Positions 1-6,736 of a DNA stretch of 64,000 nucleotides are shown piece after piece. Position numbers and translations under genes: made by a program. The notes below the pieces were generated by a model that saw only the letters and a list, made by a program, of their open reading frames with translations, had not been told where the DNA came from and made no database searches. Numbering within the stretch: the stretch's first letter is position 1; every line of letters begins with the position of its first letter. Source of the stretch: Ramlibacter cellulosilyticus (GTDB lineage: Bacteria; Pseudomonadota; Gammaproteobacteria; Burkholderiales; Burkholderiaceae_C); NCBI RefSeq assembly GCF_014297465.1, contig NZ_JACORT010000002.1, positions 496,001-560,000 of the forward strand, given 5' to 3'.

Positions 1-566
1 CACGTGATCCACAGCGCGGCGCCGAGCATGATGCCGGGCGCGATGCCGGCGAGGAACAGCTTGGAGATCGACACGTTGGCGGCGACGCCGAACACCACGA
101 AGCCGATGCTGGGCGGAATGATGGGGGCGATGATGCTGGCCGAGGCGAGCAGGCCGGCGGAGCGCGCCGTGTTGTAGCCCGCGCGGTTCATCATCGGCAG
201 CAGCAGGGCGGCAAGCGCCGCCGCGTCCGCCACCGCGGAGCCGGAGAGCGCCGCCATGAGGATGGCGGCCATGATGCCCACGTAGCCCAGGCCGCCGCGC
301 ACGTGGCCCACGAGCGTCATCGCGAAGTTCACGATGCGGCGCGACAGGCCGCCGGCGTTCATGATCTCGCCGGCCAGCATGAAGAAGGGCACGGCCAGCA
401 GCGGGAAGCTGTTGGCGCCTTCGATCGTGTTCTGCGCGAGGATCTGCGCGTCGAACATGTCCATGTGCCACATCAGCGCGGCGCCGCAGGCGAGCAGCGA
501 GAAGGCGATGGGCACGCCCAGCGCCATGGCGCCCAGCAGCGAGCCGAGGAAGATGGCGATGGTCAT
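1..566 (-). CDS. dctM: TRAP transporter large permease DctM (3' end cut by window edge)
   Basis: Large membrane subunit of a tripartite ATP-independent periplasmic transporter, which imports organic acids using an ion gradient. The visible 188 codons start MTIAIFLGSLLGAMALGVPI and contain the family's hydrophobic segments and the conserved MLAGEIMNAGGLSRRI and SGSAVADAAALAALLLP stretches. The start ATG overlaps the stop of dctQ (ATGA), so the two are translationally coupled. The C-terminal half lies left of position 1. Substrate cannot be told from the sequence, and no DctP receptor is visible in the window. Confidence 0.93.
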   Translation of the reverse strand, partial: MTIAIFLGSLLGAMALGVPIAFSLLACGAALMWHMDMFDAQILAQNTIEGANSFPLLAVPFFMLAGEIMNAGGLSRRIVNFAMTLVGHVRGGLGYVGIMAAILMAALSGSAVADAAALAALLLPMMNRAGYNTARSAGLLASASIIAPIIPPSIGFVVFGVAANVSISKLFLAGIAPGIMLGAALWIT

Positions 567-1126
567 GGCTTCACCTGCGGGGCGGGTTGCGGGTCGACTT
601 CGGGGTTGCCGTGCGGCATGTCGTCGGATTCCGTGACGCCGATCAGCTCGGACTCGGCGAGCTGGCCGGTCACGAGGCGCACGAAGTCGACGAGGATGAA
701 CAGGAACGCGAACACGGAGAAGAACAGGCCGCTCGCGTAGAAATAGCCCATGCGGGCTTCCATCACCGCGCTGGTGCTGCCCCAGTTGATCACCGTCTGC
801 TGCCACGAGCCGCGGAACATCAGCCAGCACAGGTACAGCATCAGCAGGTGCGCGAGGCCCAGGCAGATCTTCTTGCCGACCACGGGCAGGCGCGACACGA
901 CGGTGTCCGTGCCCAGGTGCGCGTGCGATCGCAGCGCGATCAGCGCGCCGATGAACGTCATCCACACGAACAGCCAGCGCGAGAGCTCCTCGGAGACGGT
1001 GATGCCGCTGTTGAAGCCGTAGCGCAGCACCACGTTGCCGAACACCATCACGACCATCAATGCGAGGAACACCACCATGATGGCGGTGAGCACCCGGCAC
1101 AGCCGGTCGATGAGGGTCTGCAACAT
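563..1126 (-). CDS. dctQ: TRAP transporter small permease DctQ
   Basis: Small four-helix membrane subunit that pairs with DctM. The 187-residue product has hydrophobic segments near residues 12-35, 48-66, 87-107 and 128-152, and the DctQ-like motif VLRYGFNSGITVSEELSRWL around residues 34-53. It is preceded by a GGAGACAAG ribosome-binding site. Its stop overlaps the dctM start by four bases. A TetR-type gene lies 117 bases upstream on the same strand, and the gap contains candidate regulatory sequence, so local control by that regulator is likely (inference). Confidence 0.92.
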   Translation of the reverse strand: MLQTLIDRLCRVLTAIMVVFLALMVVMVFGNVVLRYGFNSGITVSEELSRWLFVWMTFIGALIALRSHAHLGTDTVVSRLPVVGKKICLGLAHLLMLYLCWLMFRGSWQQTVINWGSTSAVMEARMGYFYASGLFFSVFAFLFILVDFVRLVTGQLAESELIGVTESDDMPHGNPEVDPQPAPQVKP

Positions 1127-1194
1127 GGGACTTGTCTCCTGGGCGGCCGCGGGCCGCTCGCCGTGCGGACGGCGGGCCGCTTCGTCCGCCGCAT

Positions 1195-1235
1195 TTTGTA
1201 CGGACTGGTTAGTTTTTCTCCGGGGGTAAACCCTA
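1195..1235 (-). promoter_or_regulatory. candidate regulatory site upstream of dctQM
   Basis: In the gap between the TetR gene and dctQ the minus strand reads CTAGGGTTTACCC, six bases, a short A-run, then ACTAACCAGTCCGTACAAAA. The first element closely matches both half-sites of the dyad at 39324-39355. The second resembles the imperfect dyads bound by TetR-family proteins. Whether this is one composite operator or two sites cannot be decided from sequence alone. Confidence 0.35.
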
Positions 1236-1243
1236 GCGCCCGC

Positions 1244-1930
1244 TCAGTCCGCGCGCATGAAGCGCACGATCATCTCGATCACATTGTCGCGCCGGTGCGC
1301 GATGTACGCTGCCGAGCGCGTGTCGAGCTTGAAGATGACGCCGAAGGTGTGCCGGTTGGAGACGTTGAAGAAACTCAGCGCGGAGATCGATGCGTGGATG
1401 TCGACGGGGTCCAGCCCCGGGCGGAACACGCCCGACTTCACGCCGCGCTCGTAGAGCTGGCGGATGGAGGCGATCGCCGTCACGTTGAGTTCCTGGATGC
1501 GCTTGGACTGCCCGATGTACTGGCCGCGGTTGATGTTCTCCGTCATCACCAGGCGGATGTAGTTCTCGTGGGACAGGTGGTGGTCGAACGTGAACGCCAC
1601 GAGGCGGCGCAGGGCCTGCTCGGGCTCGAGGTCCTCGAGGTGGAGTTCCGCCTCGATCTCGCGCACCTTGCGGTACGACTCCTCCAGCACGGCGAGGTAC
1701 AGGCCCTCCTTGCTGCCGAAGTAGTAGTAGATCATCCGCTTGCTGGTCTGCGTGAGCGCGGCGATCTCGTCGATGCGCGCGCCGGCCAGGCCCTTCTCGC
1801 CGAACTCCGCGGCCGCGACCTCCAGGATGTTGGCCCGCGTGCGCTCCGGGTCGTTCGTGCGCGTGGTCTCCTTGGCGGCCGGCTTGGACGCACGCGCCCT
1901 GGCCGACTTCAAATGTACTAGTTCGTTCAT
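1244..1930 (-). CDS. TetR/AcrR family transcriptional regulator
   Basis: One-domain-plus-ligand-pocket repressor of 228 residues. The N-terminal DNA-binding part lies at about residues 30-80, with RTRANILEVAAAEFGEKGLA leading into a helix-turn-helix that ends in SKRMIYYYFGSKEGLY. The C-terminal part is a typical all-helical ligand domain. I chose the ATG at 1930 over an upstream in-frame ATG at 1996 because a good promoter (TTGGTC, 17 bases, TATACT) ends only six bases before it, which also implies a leaderless mRNA. It lies directly upstream of dctQM on the same strand and is probably their regulator (inference from position). Confidence 0.9.
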   Translation of the reverse strand: MNELVHLKSARARASKPAAKETTRTNDPERTRANILEVAAAEFGEKGLAGARIDEIAALTQTSKRMIYYYFGSKEGLYLAVLEESYRKVREIEAELHLEDLEPEQALRRLVAFTFDHHLSHENYIRLVMTENINRGQYIGQSKRIQELNVTAIASIRQLYERGVKSGVFRPGLDPVDIHASISALSFFNVSNRHTFGVIFKLDTRSAAYIAHRRDNVIEMIVRFMRAD

Positions 1931-1936
1931 GCGCGC

Positions 1937-1965
1937 AGTATAGGACTGCGCCACGGCGCGACCAA
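1937..1965 (-). promoter_or_regulatory. promoter of the TetR gene
   Basis: Minus-strand TTGGTC, 17-base spacer, TATACT, then six bases to the ATG at 1930. The predicted transcription start coincides with the start codon, so the message would be leaderless. Confidence 0.55.
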
Positions 1966-2023
1966 GCACGCATGGCGCATGCGCTCGGTTCGGCAAACGG
2001 GGGAGAAAGAGAAGGAAGCGATG

Positions 2024-2099
2024 TGGCGCGGCTGGCGGGGATCGAACCCACGACCCTTGGCTTCGGAGGCCAATACTCTATCCACTGAGCTACAGCCGC
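2024..2099 (-). tRNA. tRNA-Arg (anticodon CCG)
   Basis: Minus-strand cloverleaf of 76 bases. The acceptor stem GCGGCTG pairs perfectly with CAGCCGC. The D arm begins TAGCTCAGTGGATAGAG. The anticodon stem TTGGC/GCCAA encloses CTCCGAA, giving anticodon CCG (Arg, codon CGG). The T arm contains GTTCGATCC, and the 3' GCCA is encoded in the DNA. No integrase or duplicated tRNA end lies nearby, so there is no sign of an integrated island. Confidence 0.96.
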
Positions 2100-2156
2100 A
2101 CAGCGCGCATTCTATCCGACGCGACGGCGCATCGAGGGCGTGCAGGAGGCGCTGGC

Positions 2157-2162
2157 TATAAT
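2157..2162 (+). promoter_or_regulatory. -10 box of the cytochrome gene
   Basis: Perfect TATAAT in the context GGCTATAATCG, 40 bases before the start codon at 2203. No good -35 element is seen 17 bases upstream. Confidence 0.5.
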
Positions 2163-2202
2163 CGCCGGTTGATCCCGATAACGCGAATTCATTGAGGACG
2201 CC

Positions 2203-3135
2203 ATGAGCGACACGCTGGAAGAAGCCCACACCGGTCCGATCAAGACCCCCAAGCAGCTGCTGATCGCGGTGCTGTTCTCCTTCCTGATCCCCGTGTTCAC
2301 GATCATCGCCCTCGTGGCGTATGTCTCGTCCGACAGCAAGCCTGCGGGCAGCAGCCAGATCGACAAGTACGTGCTCGGCGGCGTCACGGCGCAGGACATC
2401 GAGCGCGGCGTGGCGGAACGCATCCGCAAGGTCGGCACCGTGGAGATCCGCGATGCCAACCGTCCGCTCGCTTCCGGCGAGCAGGTCTTCAAGGCGCAGT
2501 GCACGACCTGCCACACCGCGGGCGTGGCCGGCGCACCGAAGGTCGGCGACGCGGCTTCCTGGGCCAACCGAATCAAGAGCGGCTTCGACGCGCTGGTGCA
2601 GTCCGCGCTGAAGGGCAAGGGCGCCATGCCGCCGCAGGCCGGCGGCGACTTCTCCGACGTGGAGATCGCACGTGCCGTCGCCTACATGGCCAATTCCGGC
2701 GGCGCGAAGTTCGCCGAGCCCGCCGCGCCGGCGGCGCCCGCCGCCGCGGACGCGGGCGGTGCTGCGCCTGCCGCCGCTGCCGCTCCCGCGGCCGCCGCTG
2801 CCCCGGCTGCTGCACCCGCCGCCGTCGCCGCCGCCGCCACGCCCGCCCCGGCTGCAGCGCCCGCCGCTGCTGCGGCGCCCACGCAGGCCGCCGCCGCCGG
2901 CAACGGCCAGCAGGTGTACAACGGCGTCTGCATGGCCTGCCACGCCGCCGGCGTCGCCGGCGCGCCCAAGCTGGGCGACAAGGCCGCCTGGGCACCGCGC
3001 CTCGCGCAAGGCATGCCCGCGCTGTACAACTCCGCGCTCAAGGGCAAGGGCGCCATGCCGCCCAAGGGTGGCAGCCCCGCGCCGGACGCCGACATCAAGG
3101 CGGCCGTCGACTACATGGTCGCTGCGTCGAAGTAA
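2203..3135 (+). CDS. membrane-anchored di-heme cytochrome c5 family protein
   Basis: Electron-transfer protein of 310 residues. A single transmembrane helix at about residues 18-40 anchors it, with the bulk in the periplasm. Two class-I heme domains follow, with heme-binding CTTCH at 100-104 and CMACH at 243-247. Each is followed by AGVAGAPK(V/L)GD and ends near a GKGAMPP motif that supplies the methionine ligand. The domains are near-duplicates joined by a flexible Ala/Pro-rich linker at about residues 167-230. An AGGA-type ribosome-binding site precedes the start and a strong terminator follows. It probably feeds electrons to a terminal oxidase or another periplasmic acceptor (family knowledge). 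Confidence 0.93.
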   Translation: MSDTLEEAHTGPIKTPKQLLIAVLFSFLIPVFTIIALVAYVSSDSKPAGSSQIDKYVLGGVTAQDIERGVAERIRKVGTVEIRDANRPLASGEQVFKAQCTTCHTAGVAGAPKVGDAASWANRIKSGFDALVQSALKGKGAMPPQAGGDFSDVEIARAVAYMANSGGAKFAEPAAPAAPAAADAGGAAPAAAAAPAAAAAPAAAPAAVAAAATPAPAAAPAAAAAPTQAAAAGNGQQVYNGVCMACHAAGVAGAPKLGDKAAWAPRLAQGMPALYNSALKGKGAMPPKGGSPAPDADIKAAVDYMVAASK

Positions 3136-3156
3136 GCGACGCACGCACCGAACGGA

Positions 3157-3182
3157 AAGCCGGCCTCGCGCCGGCTTTTTTC
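3157..3182 (+). terminator. intrinsic terminator after the cytochrome gene
   Basis: AAGCCGG, 7-base loop, CCGGCTT followed by a T-run. It also overlaps the end of the convergent gene at 3181, whose stop codon lies inside the tail. Confidence 0.85.
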
Positions 3183-3723
3183 ATTCCTGGCCGCGGGAGA
3201 TGGGCTGCCCCTGCGCCGGACTGCGCACGAAGCCGTAGCGCGCGGGCAGGTCATGCGAAAGCACCTCCTGCGGTTGCCAGCGGCCGGCGTCGATCGCTTC
3301 CGAGGCGAGCAGGATGTCCTGGCTGTGCACGAGACCGATGCCCAGTTCCGTCTCCAGGTAGACGCGGCCGGTTTCGTCCACGAGGCAGGCGCGCGGCTGC
3401 ACGGTCACGCCGGTGTGGCTTGCGACGGTGCCGTCGTCGGCAAGGCGCCAGATCCACGGCGTGGCCTGCAGCTCCACGTACACGCGCTGCGGCCCGTTCT
3501 GGAAGTACCACTGCCCCTCCGCGTCGTGCTCGTAGTTGCGGTGGATGAAGGCCACCAGCTTCTCGTGCCGCAGCAGCGAGCCTTTCTCCTGCGGGAAGGG
3601 GCCGGCCGCCTGCACGCGGTCGTCGCGCATGTACCAGCTGCCGCGCTCGTCGAGCCCCAGCCAGCCGTAGCAGTGCGGCACGTTCGGCCACTTCGCCATG
3701 GCCTGGCGCACGATGTCGTCCAT
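3181..3723 (-). CDS. conserved hypothetical protein, cytoplasmic
   Basis: A 180-residue soluble protein starting MDDIVRQAMAKWPNVPHCYG, with many aromatic and charged residues and no signal peptide or membrane segment. The N-terminus (KWPNVPHCYGWLGLDERG) looks like a well-conserved block that I associate with Burkholderiales proteins of unknown function; no enzymatic motif is evident. The start codon lies six bases after a CATAAT hexamer and lacks a Shine-Dalgarno sequence, pointing to a leaderless message. It is convergent with the cytochrome gene and lies just upstream of the exporter gene on the other side, with no operon link. Confidence 0.82.
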   Translation of the reverse strand: MDDIVRQAMAKWPNVPHCYGWLGLDERGSWYMRDDRVQAAGPFPQEKGSLLRHEKLVAFIHRNYEHDAEGQWYFQNGPQRVYVELQATPWIWRLADDGTVASHTGVTVQPRACLVDETGRVYLETELGIGLVHSQDILLASEAIDAGRWQPQEVLSHDLPARYGFVRSPAQGQPISRGQE

Positions 3724-3747
3724 CGGACGATTATGGGCGCGGCCCGC

Positions 3748-4506
3748 TCAGCGCAGGAAAGCGTCGTACCCGGTCTTGCAGATGAGCGCGGACACCACGA
3801 GGATGAAGACGCCCCGCACGAAGGAGGCTCCGTGCTTGAGCGCGAGGTGCGTGCCGAGCAGGCTGCCCACCACGTTGGCCACCGCGAGCGCGACGGCGTA
3901 CTGCCACCACACGTGCCCCTTCAGCGCGAACAGCACGAGGGCGGAGAAGTTGGTGGCGGTGTTCAGCAGCTTGGCCGCGGCCGAGGCATTGAGGAAGTCG
4001 TAGCCCAGCACGCGCACGAACAGGAACACGAAGAAGCTGCCGGTGCCGGGGCCGAAGAAGCCATCGTAGAACCCCAGCAGCAGGCCGATGGCGCAAGCCA
4101 CCGCCGTCTGCGTGTGTCCCGCGAGGCGCGGCGCGTGCTCGCGGCCCATGTCCTTGCGCACCAGCGTGTAGAGCAGCACGCCCACCAGCACGACGGGCAG
4201 CAGCTTGCGCAGGAACTCCGACGGCAGCACGGTGACGGCCCAGGCCCCGAGGAAGCCGCCGACCAGGCCGGCGACGGCGGCGGGCAGCAGGGCGGGCCAA
4301 TGCATGTCCACCCTGCGGCTGAACTGGCGCGCCGCGAAGGCGGTGCCCCAGATCGACGCACTCTTGTTGGTGCCGAAGAGGGTGGCGGGGTGGGTGGTGG
4401 GGAAGACCGCGAACAGCGCGGGCACCAGGATCAGTCCGCCGCCTCCCACGATCGCATCGACGAACCCGGCCAGCACCGAGGCCAGCGACACGAGCAACAA
4501 CTCCAT
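3748..4506 (-). CDS. TauE/SafE family sulfite/organosulfonate exporter-like permease
   Basis: Inner-membrane protein of 252 residues with about seven or eight hydrophobic helices and the family hallmark FVDAIVGGGGLILVPAL at about residues 16-32. The second repeat half carries FYDGFFGPGTGSFF. Family members export small anions such as sulfite or sulfoacetate; the substrate here is unknown. The reading frame is open further upstream, but the ATG at 4506 fits the helix pattern and lies seven bases after a GACAAT hexamer, so the extra 63 upstream codons are probably not translated. A terminator on the same strand lies 55 bases upstream. Confidence 0.88.
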   Translation of the reverse strand: MELLLVSLASVLAGFVDAIVGGGGLILVPALFAVFPTTHPATLFGTNKSASIWGTAFAARQFSRRVDMHWPALLPAAVAGLVGGFLGAWAVTVLPSEFLRKLLPVVLVGVLLYTLVRKDMGREHAPRLAGHTQTAVACAIGLLLGFYDGFFGPGTGSFFVFLFVRVLGYDFLNASAAAKLLNTATNFSALVLFALKGHVWWQYAVALAVANVVGSLLGTHLALKHGASFVRGVFILVVSALICKTGYDAFLR

Positions 4507-4555
4507 TGGCCCGATTGTCGCAGGCGGCCCGGGCACGCCCGAAATGGCACGGGCA

Positions 4556-4584
4556 AAGAAAAAGCGCCGCGAATGCGGCGCTTT
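4556..4584 (-). terminator. orphan intrinsic terminator
   Basis: Perfect 10-bp stem AAAGCGCCGC/GCGGCGCTTT with a 4-base loop. On the minus strand it continues into TTTCTTTG. No protein gene lies upstream on that strand, so it must end a non-coding transcript or act as a leader attenuator for the exporter gene. Confidence 0.8.
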
Positions 4585-4691
4585 GGAGGTATCCGGCCCG
4601 CTGTGCGGTGCCGCGCTTGTCTCTTCGAATTCTGTGCGGGGTTTGTCTCCTCGGTCCCTCGTCCTGTCGTCCCCGGGGGCACGACGCGAGT
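4558..4691 (-). ncRNA. candidate small RNA or attenuated leader
   Basis: This gene-free stretch of the minus strand ends in a perfect terminator. A -10-like TACAGT lies at 4698-4703, with only a weak -35 (TGCACC) 17 bases before it, so the RNA would be about 130 bases. It contains two copies of a GARGAGACAA motif 23 bases apart, and a CCTCC stretch just before the terminator stem that could pair with Shine-Dalgarno sequences. It does not match 6S RNA, 4.5S RNA, tmRNA or RNase P motifs that I can recall. No convincing short ORF was seen. Confidence 0.4.
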
Positions 4692-4916
4692 GCAAGGACT
4701 GTAGCAGTGCGCACGAGGCCGGTGCATTGGGGCTTTCCCCCGTGGAGGCCCTGTCGCCAGCCCCTCGGACCTTGCCCGTGGCCGCACGCTGCCTGTCGCG
4801 CCGGCCCCACGACTTAAGTCAAAAAGGCTCCATCTTTTGGGGGAGCACGCGCCGGGATGGTGCGGCCCGCCCGTAAGCTGCCGTCGTCCCATCCAAGCTC
4901 ATCGGGAGGAGCGTTC
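4692..4916. other. remainder of the 410-base gene-free stretch
   Basis: Apart from the candidate RNA promoter at 4698-4726 I see no gene, repeat or clear operator. The last bases (TCGGGAGGAGCG) are the ribosome-binding site of the lipoprotein gene at 4917. Confidence 0.5.
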
Positions 4917-5936
4917 ATGAAAACGAAGTTCCTGCGCCATGCCCTGGCGCTCGTGCCGGCCCTGTTCCTCGCTGCGTGCGGCGGCGGCGGCGGTGATTCT
5001 TCCGGCAATGCCGCCACCGCGGTGCAACTGGCGATCACGTCCGCCAACTCGCAGGCCGTCGCGGCCGAATCCCTCGAAGCATCGGCCAGCTACGAAGCCG
5101 CGGCCGGCGGCGCCTCGCTGCTGACCGGCGTCGAGGTCGACGGCGGTGGCGCCGCGAACCCGCTGCTGCTCGCGAAGGCGACGAGCCAGCTCCTGGCCAA
5201 GGTGCCCGCCGGTCCGTCGCTCGCCACCGGTGTCAGCGCCACCGAAACCCTCGCCTGCTCCAGCGGCACCCTCACCGTGTCGTACAGCGTCGCCAGCACC
5301 AGCGGCGTGCTGGCCGCCGGCGACTCCATGTCCTTCACGGCGAACAACTGCACGGAGACCGTCGGCACGGAAACGATGCGCATGAACGGCACGATGTCGA
5401 TCACCATCCTCAGCGGCACGTTCAATGCGTCCGGCGCGTACCCGCGCTCCGTTTCGATGCAGACCAGCGCCAGCAACTTCACCGTCGTCCAGGGCGGCGA
5501 GACGATGGTCGCCAACGGCGACGTCACGATCGACCTGACCCAGACCAGCTTCAGCGACGCCAAGGTCACGCTGAAGTCCAGCCGCATGTCGTCCAAGGTC
5601 GGTTCGCACGCGGTCACCCTGAAGGGCTACACGCATACCGTCACCGAGACCTCCAGCGGCGCCACCATCCAGATCACGGCGACCGTGGAGACGAACAACA
5701 GCCGCCTGGGCACGGGCACGGTGAGCTACCAGGTCACCACCACGACGCCCATCGTGGTCAACAGCGCCGGCCAGGTGACCGCGGGCGTGCTGAAGGCCAC
5801 GGGCGCCAGCGGCTCGAACGTGGTGCTGACCGCCACGGGCGCGGACAGCTTCACGGTGCAGGTCGACGCGGACGGCAACGGCACGTACGAGTCCAGCAAC
5901 ACCGTCACGCGCACCGCGCTGGCCGGCCTGCTCTGA
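4917..5936 (+). CDS. putative secreted lipoprotein of unknown function
   Basis: 339-residue protein with a signal peptide ending in the lipobox LAAC (Cys near residue 20), followed by a Gly-rich tether, so it should be a lipid-anchored envelope protein. The rest is rich in Thr, Ser, Val and Gly in alternating patterns, suggesting an all-beta fold, with no cysteine pairs or catalytic motif recognised. The start follows a strong GGGAGGA ribosome-binding site. The next gene begins two bases after its stop and also has a signal peptide, so the two probably act together in the outer envelope. Confidence 0.85.
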   Translation: MKTKFLRHALALVPALFLAACGGGGGDSSGNAATAVQLAITSANSQAVAAESLEASASYEAAAGGASLLTGVEVDGGGAANPLLLAKATSQLLAKVPAGPSLATGVSATETLACSSGTLTVSYSVASTSGVLAAGDSMSFTANNCTETVGTETMRMNGTMSITILSGTFNASGAYPRSVSMQTSASNFTVVQGGETMVANGDVTIDLTQTSFSDAKVTLKSSRMSSKVGSHAVTLKGYTHTVTETSSGATIQITATVETNNSRLGTGTVSYQVTTTTPIVVNSAGQVTAGVLKATGASGSNVVLTATGADSFTVQVDADGNGTYESSNTVTRTALAGLL

Positions 5937-5938
5937 CG

Positions 5939-6736
5939 ATGGCTTGTCGCTTCCTGTCGCCGGCGCTGCTCGCGCTGGCCTCGGGGGCGGCGGGGGCGCA
6001 AGCCCTTGCCGCCCCCGATCTTTCCTGGGGTGTCTCCGCGGGCGTGCAGCACCGTCGCCTGGTCGAACGGGCCGACGACGGCCGCCGGCTCGTCGAAGAG
6101 TCCGGGCCCATGCTGCGCCTCGCGCTCGACGGCGCGCTGAAGCTGCAAGGCGGCGGCGCGCTGCAGGCGGGCGCCGGGCTCGCCGGCGGAACGCTGGATT
6201 ACGAAGGCCGCACGCAGGCGGGTGCGCCGCTCGCGACGGACTCGCGCCACCGCGACCTCGCGCTGTCCTTCGGCTGGCGTCCGTGGGCGCCGGCGTCATG
6301 GGGCGAAGCGTGGCTGGTGCTGCGCGCCGTGCAGCAGCGCCGCGACATCGCCTCCACGGCGACGGTCACGGGCCTGCGCGAGACGTCGACCCTCGTCATG
6401 CCCGGCGTGCGCTGGACCGGCAGTTTCGATGCGGCCCGCTGGCGACTGCGGCCGGCCGCCGAACTGCGGACCAGCGCTTGGCACCGGCTGCACGTGGACT
6501 ACCGCGGGCTCTACGATGCGCAGGACCTGGACGGCGGGCACCGCAACGAGCTGTCGCTCGTGCTCGATGCGTCCACGGCCGCTTCGCCGTGGAGCTGGTC
6601 CTTCGAATGGACCCGCGCCCGCCAGGCCGCGAGCGAGCGAGCGCCGCTCACGCGTGGCGGTGCGGCGGCCGGCACGGTGCGCCAGCCCCGCATCGAGATC
6701 GACGACGTGATGCTGCGCGTGCGCCGCGCGTTCTAG
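5939..6736 (+). CDS. putative outer-membrane beta-barrel protein
   Basis: 265-residue product with an N-terminal signal sequence (SPALLALASGAAGAQALAAP). Amphipathic strands of alternating polarity follow, each about 10 residues and many ending in aromatic residues, and the protein ends VRRAF with a C-terminal Phe. This pattern fits a small outer-membrane barrel; I do not recognise the family. It starts two bases after the lipoprotein stop codon and lacks its own ribosome-binding site, so translational coupling is likely. Its TAG stop interlocks with the stop of the convergent GMC gene in a shared CTAG. Confidence 0.75.
   Translation: MACRFLSPALLALASGAAGAQALAAPDLSWGVSAGVQHRRLVERADDGRRLVEESGPMLRLALDGALKLQGGGALQAGAGLAGGTLDYEGRTQAGAPLATDSRHRDLALSFGWRPWAPASWGEAWLVLRAVQQRRDIASTATVTGLRETSTLVMPGVRWTGSFDAARWRLRPAAELRTSAWHRLHVDYRGLYDAQDLDGGHRNELSLVLDASTAASPWSWSFEWTRARQAASERAPLTRGGAAAGTVRQPRIEIDDVMLRVRRAF

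Noticed and set aside
2024..2099. Genomic-island attachment site at the tRNA-Arg gene
   Set aside because: No integrase, no repeat of the tRNA 3' end and no change in gene character on either side.
4431..4892. Minus-strand ORF of 153 codons across the gene-free stretch
   Set aside because: It runs through the terminator stem and into the exporter gene in another frame, has low-complexity basic composition and no ribosome-binding site.
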